This document shows positions 1 to 64,000 of a stretch of 64,000 nucleotides of DNA, piece after piece (the stretch's first letter is position 1; each line of letters opens with the position of its first letter). The position numbers were made by a program, and so were the translations under genes. The notes below the pieces were generated by a model. It was not told where the DNA came from and did no database searches. It saw only the letters and a program-made list of their open reading frames with translations. Origin of the DNA: Zoroaster sp. YZ-2022 (taxonomy: Eukaryota > Echinodermata > Asteroidea > Forcipulatida > Zoroasteridae); NCBI GenBank assembly GCA_029582265.1, contig CM055821.1, forward strand, positions 47,361,473 through 47,425,472, given 5' to 3'.

Positions 1-59271
<59,271 letters not shown>

Positions 59272-59800
59272 TTTGAGGCAGGAATAGATCAACTTTACTC
59301 AATAAATCAAGCCTTTTTTGGACGGGAATTTTTCCCGTCTGTCTGGAATGACGATAGAAGGAAAAAGACAGGAAGTTGAATTACATCCATACAGTTCTGG
59401 GAGATTTGGCATAATGCATTATGGGGTTAGACGTATTTCAGAAGTCGGTATAAATTGCTTCACGTATTTGGCGAGCTGCTGCGCTTGTGCTACGCTGACA
59501 CAACGCATAAAAACGACTGGAAAAAAGTCTTTTGTCCTTGTAGGTCTCCTGCAATTTCATGGATTTTAATTATTCTCATGGCGCTAATTTTGTAGTCTGC
59601 TAGGGCTTATTGGGTACTGTACTACTTCTGTGTCGACTGTGCGCTTCACTTCGATAATGTGTAGGAGTAGGTTTACATTTATATTGAATTATTTCGATGT
59701 TAATAACCCAGGGAAACCGAACTTGCTTGCAACATATATCATGATCACATTCTTAGTTTTGTTCCTCATACCAATTAATTATTCATGAGACTGAGACTGA
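59272..59800. promoter_or_regulatory. Likely promoter and 5' UTR region of dynein, possibly bidirectional
   Basis: Sequence directly upstream of the dynein start codon. No TATA box at a convincing distance. A perfect 8-bp inverted repeat (GACGGGAA, 3-bp spacer, TTCCCGTC) is at 59321-59339, and a CpG-containing stretch (CGTATTTGGCGAGCTGCTGCGCTTGTGCTACGC, in part) lies at 59461-59510, unlike the CpG-poor flanks. If 61769-61873 is Dicer, transcription could start in both directions from here. Inference only: no transcript evidence. Confidence 0.35.
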
Positions 59801-60112
59801 GACTAGTGAGAGAGCAAGAGAAGAATTCCTGCTTAGTTCGACAAGTTTATTCGGTAATGTTTATTTCATAAAATTAAATATAATTTGAAGCTTTGCACAT
59901 TGTTAGTATGGTGGAGTGGATATTACTGAAATAAGGTTTCATTCTTACTAATACTACATATACATGTTAGTCACTTTTGTCAGAAATGTCTGTTTGTACT
60001 AAATTGTGATCTGAAATTTTTTTGTCAATGGAAGAGGGTGTAGTGTCTTTTAGTAGTGAATACCACGAAATGAATACTAGTAATGAGTAGTATTACTATA
60101 ACAATTATTTGT

Positions 60113-60220
60113 AGCTTTGCATGGACTGGTGAAAAGGATAAGTAAAGACTGTTTGCAGTGACACGTACCATGTGAAATTCTCTATTTGAGTGTCACTGCA
60201 AACAGTCTTTTCTTAATTAC
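60113..60220. mobile_element. Divergent foldback element
   Basis: GTAGCTTTGCATGG tail, then AAAGACTGTTTGCAGTGACA and its inverse TGTCACTGCAAACAGTCTTT around a short centre. Related to the family above by the tail and the GTGACA..CCATGTGAAATTCTC core. Confidence 0.7.
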
Positions 60221-60370
60221 TACAAGTGTTATTTTTTGTTTTTGTCATTTAGAAAACTTACAAGCTTTCAGTTTCGTTAGTTGGTGTTTTTCTTTATTCA
60301 ATTCCGATTCTTTTAATTTGTCCACACAAATTTAAAATTGTAGTGTCGAACAAAGCTCACAATCTCAGGA

Positions 60371-60725
60371 CTCGACCTAGCCCCATTCTAGACCCAATAC
60401 ACATACAAAAATGGAGCGATTTTTCTTTTTTTTCCAAATTTTGATCTGCTAATTGTTACAACCTAAAACTTAGTGATTAGGTAACCTTGCCCAAGCAGAC
60501 AATTTTGGCATAAAATCAGGTTATTCTGGGATAGCTCACTTTGAAAAAAATTTGAAATTAAAAAAAAAAAATTAAAATATCACCAAAATTACCCATCTCA
60601 CAATAGCAAACTTCATGCCAAAAGTGTCTGCTTGGGCAGTCTTACCTAATCATGTATATGTGGGGCTAGAGCCAAGGATACGGAGGGAGTTCAGTATATT
60701 GGTCCAAGAATGGGGCTAGCCTCGA
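60371..60725. mobile_element. Inverted-repeat element upstream of dynein
   Basis: GACCTAGCCCCATTCTAGAC and the inverse of TCCAAGAATGGGGCTAGCC form outer arms. Inner arms TGATTAGGTAACCTTGCCCA and GGGCAGTCTTACCTAATCA also pair. 355 bp, no coding content. Confidence 0.65.
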
Positions 60726-61235
60726 TCTTAAGGATTGAGAGGGCAGGCCACTTTGGCCTTGGCTGTCTCAAAATTTCAAGGCTAACCAAAGGGGCATTAC
60801 AGCCAACTCGGAGGGGCACCACAGCTATGGCCACGGTGACCATGGTTAAAATCGAGGCCTGCAATCTTTCTTAGGATAAAAATATTTATACAATCATAAC
60901 TTTTGGTTGTTTATTCTTTGTGGAGTAGGTCTAATGTTAGGGCTTTAGTCTCACTGCCTTAACTCCCACAGTTTTCTCCTTTAATAAAATATCATATTGT
61001 TGAAGGAGGAGACTGGAGTCGGAAGCAGTCAGACCTCTAGGGCCTATATTTAAAGATTCAAGATTTGTGTCATGTTTGTTTGAGTACTTCATGCAGCAAG
61101 TTAATAAAAACATACATTTGTACCAACATCAAAATTTGAATGGGTGAAATGTGTGAATGTTTTTTATTCTTCATTAAATTATTTTGTTCAAAATGTTCAG
61201 GCTTCGTTTCCTTAAAAAAAAAAAAAGTATGTAAT

Positions 61236-61581
61236 GTGGACTTATATAGCGCACGTATCCACCAAAGTGGTGCTCAAGGCGCATTACATTATTACCCCTG
61301 CTCATCAGGCTCATAAATCATTCCTGAAACCATCTCAGCTCCCTGGGGAGTATACAGCTCAATTGCTGCCATGTTGGCGCATATAGGCCTAATCAAACAC
61401 AACAACCAACTCTGCCCTCACAGGTACCCATTTACCCCTGGGTGGAGAGAAGCAATTATGGTAAAGTGTCTTGCTCAAGGACACAAGCACCATGGTCGCG
61501 GTTGGGATTCGAGCCCACATTCTGATGACTCGGCCATCAGAACACAAATCCGATGCACTAAACCGCTCGACCATGGCACTC
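61236..61581 (-). mobile_element. tRNA-derived SINE, copy 3
   Basis: Very close to copy 2 (TGGTCGAGCGGTTTAGTGC head; B box GGGCTCGAATCC). Ends next to a run of A on the plus strand rather than an AAT tract. It lies between dynein and the putative Dicer exon. Confidence 0.88.
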
Positions 61582-61768
61582 CAACCAAGAGTTATTAGAA
61601 TGACAAACGGGCAAATAGATGCAGAAAGTCAGCCAGACAAGCCAGTATTTAAACAAACATAGAGAGTATTATAAACTCACTGCCTTAAGTTATTTCTTAT
61701 GTTCTTTTCCTATGATTTCACTCTGACTGTTACCAGTTAAGGTAATAGATAACAACTGAGAAATCAAC

Positions 61769-61873
61769 ATGATTGATGCAGAAATGTTCCATATTGGATC
61801 TTCAAGTAAAATTAACACTCGGCCAACAAATGAAGGAACAACAACACAGATATTCACACCAAGGCAGTATCAG
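61769..61873 (+). CDS. Probable first coding exon of Dicer
   Basis: A 35-codon open stretch starts at ATG 61769 (AACATGA context) and ends FTPRQYQ at a good donor (CAG|GTAAGAA). Animal Dicer proteins begin with a variable leader followed by (I/Y)(Y/F)TPR(K/Q)YQVELLEAA, the entry to the helicase domain, and the present peptide stops exactly before the VELLEAA part. The leader (MIDAEMFHIGSSSK...) is not recognisable, as expected. A CAG acceptor-like site at 61733-61735 sits in front, consistent with a non-coding first exon further left. No second coding exon was found to 64000, so it would lie beyond the window. The evidence is one seven-residue motif plus a donor, so the gene name is tentative. 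Another helicase with a similar start is possible. Confidence 0.5.
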
Positions 61874-64000
61874 GTAAGAATCAATCTTGAAGTGTTTGAT
61901 TAGGGATGGTTTAAGGGGGTGGGGCACATTGCAAAAAAGGAGGATGCACATGAATTTCTATGTTAAATTTACATGAATGATGATCATTAAAGGGCTTTTG
62001 ACCCCCATGGATCTGGCAATGTGTTCTTGTCTTTTTATTTACCAGTTACATCAACAACATCAAGTTTGTTATTTGCAAAGCCTCAAATCTAACATCAAAT
62101 TTTTAGTTTTTGATTTAGTAGTAATTATACCACCCTATAAATCTCTGAAAATAAAAGGGCTGCAAAAATGGGGGGATTTTTGAAAAAATAAATGTAGGTA
62201 CAAGAGGAGGTTTATTTTTATTCATTTTCTCATTTCAAAAACCACTGGTCTCACTGAAATGTTACAAAAAACACAAAGTGCAGTTTTGTTTCTGGACAAA
62301 GAAATAGGTCAGCTGGGAATAAAATTCAATTTTGAACTGTGGTTAGTGAGTAAATATGGGGGGAGTGGCATTAATGTTACCTTCTTTTTAGGAGAAATGA
62401 AACATTTGTTTAATCAGGTACATTTGCCATTTGTTATTTTTATTTTTTTATTTTTATTTGTTTTTGTAAAAGGCCTTTAATACATTTATTTATGGTGACC
62501 AACTGTACATATATTGTGACTGACGATGTACTGTCCGATTATGAAAATCCAGTTTTGACTGTAGGAGCATCCTACTAGGAAATAGGCAAAATGCATTTGT
62601 AATGTTTGGATTGGTTTTATTGCTTTCATTGAATAAAATTAGTAAAGCCATTACAAATTTAGTGTTTTGTAGATTATAAAAATTATATTAAATTTTTGTT
62701 ATTATTAAAGGTGATGTAAATTGATAGTTAAACAAATTCTCTACCTTTATTCATATTTGTATTTAATTTTAAGAAATTAATTTGTAATTCAAATTTATTC
62801 TTCATATTGAATTTTGGATAAGAAACTGCATATAATGAGGTATACTGAATGTTATAGTACTTTAGATGAAATGGCATTACTGGAATTGTTTCAGTAGGAG
62901 GGAACTTAGGGGTGCACCAGGGCACATTTGAGGGCATACTTCTTTTTACAGGCTCTTTATGTTTTTCTCATGTAATTCTGAGTGGGGACAACCAAGGCAC
63001 AGGCTTTTGGTGGTGGTGAGGAGGCATTGTAGAGTGTTACACCTCTGCATGTTCTTGGGTCTTGGGAATATGCCTACTGGATGGGGTCTTTTGTGTGTCT
63101 TGCCACTGGTCGATTGTTCCATTGAAGAAACTGAAATGTTACAAGGTTCGGCTCAAGCTCTAATAACTTTATGTAATCACTATGGTTCACACTGTATTGA
63201 TTGCCGTATGCGCTTGCTACCGTACTAAGATTCGAGTCCTCATTAGTCTTTAGTCAGGTGCTCGTCAATTGTCTTTGTTCCCACGTGCATCTTATTTCAT
63301 GTTTCCGCGAGTACCTTGAATCAAGGCTAGTAATGTCGTAGTTAGTGTAAATTTCATTCACAAATTTGACACAGAATTTTGTCTTTTAATTTGTGTTATT
63401 TCCTGTATTCATAGATTATATTTGCGTCCAATTTATCATTGAGTAAACTCGTGTGTCTTTTATGTATCGTCCGTGTACGTAATTCGCCGCACTCGTGAAA
63501 TGACACACTTACCTTTGGCTTAGCATTTCTCGGAAAACTTACAAAACTATGGCGTATTACTTATGCATAAACTTATCTAAGTCGTGCTTGTTACAAAAAT
63601 AAAAATCATAGTGAAATTGTATGATTTACTGGAAAGTTAGTGCTTGTGAAAGTGGACAAAGTTGTTTAACCACTGATTTTACTAGATACAAATAGTAAGG
63701 GATTTACATGACCTAAAAAAAAATTTCACGAACATCTGTGATTTTATTGTTCTATGCCGTCAACGAGCTGTTTTCTGTGGAAAACAAAAGATCCAAATGC
63801 TTTGCATTTGCAATGATTTTTTTAAAAGAAATAATGATCCTCAAAATTGACACATTCCTTATAGAATAAGCGAACAAAGACTACTTAATTCGTTGGTGTT
63901 TACTTCGTCGGTAGTGGAAAATTATTGAGAAAATTAAACATTTATATCATGGTTATGAAAAGAAATCTTTTATTTGACAAAATGTTAACAGCATTTTTAC
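61874..64000. other. Right end of window, no recognised gene
   Basis: Would be the first intron of the putative Dicer gene. From 62950 to 63550 GC and CpG rise and a plus-strand frame (62959-63228, Cys- and Leu-rich) appears, but no family or splice pattern fits. It may be part of an LTR or other element cut by the window. No matching VELLEAA-type exon was found. Confidence 0.4.

Noticed and set aside
59290..59292. Upstream in-frame ATG as the dynein start
   Set aside because: It would add MIYSCLK with poor context. The ATG at 59271-59269 has A at -3 and G at +4, and the length from there fits the family.

Overview
Eukaryotic genomic DNA, AT-rich, dominated by one very large intron-rich gene on the minus strand. 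Joining 70 exons (69 GT-AG introns) gives a continuous reading frame of about 3,847 codons. It aligns exon by exon with metazoan cytoplasmic dynein 1 heavy chain (DYNC1H1, about 4,640 residues). The start codon is at 59271 and the reading frame runs off the left edge at position 1 inside AAA5, so AAA6 and the C-terminal domain lie outside the window. High similarity to the vertebrate protein, vertebrate-style intron density and abundant tRNA-derived SINEs and MITEs suggest a marine invertebrate, most likely a non-vertebrate deuterostome such as an echinoderm. The species is inference.

Layout from right to left (direction of transcription): 64000-59272 is upstream sequence. It holds a SINE, foldback and inverted-repeat elements and, on the plus strand at 61769-61873, what looks like the first coding exon of Dicer, so the two genes would be head-to-head. 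Then come the dynein tail (59271-39832), linker (34909-28745), AAA1 (28229-23560), AAA2 (23319-20468), AAA3 (19903-15963), AAA4 (15392-8871), stalk helix CC1 (8566-7242), microtubule-binding domain (6852-6128), stalk helix CC2 (5933-4369) and the start of AAA5 (3464-1). All four P-loops are intact.

The introns are the unusual part. At least five carry tandem copies of the edge of the neighbouring dynein exon together with its splice site. One of these, at 35232-39831, has grown to about 80 copies of 56-59 bp, each with the end of exon 22 and a CAG|GTAAAT donor. Other introns hold a 24-bp minisatellite of about 69 copies whose two common variants are silent in one open frame, and 63-, 44-, 69- and 31-bp arrays. 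Mobile elements include a hAT-like element with a perfect 8-bp target duplication, a set of TTAA-flanked elements, tRNA-derived SINEs (one tail-to-tail with a LINE remnant across a 419-bp AAT tract) and a short foldback element whose copies carry 9-14 bp target duplications, which is unusual for a foldback.

No CRISPR arrays, rRNA genes or functional tRNA genes were seen. Exon boundaries were set by hand from splice consensus, phase continuity and recalled family similarity. No alignment or search was run.
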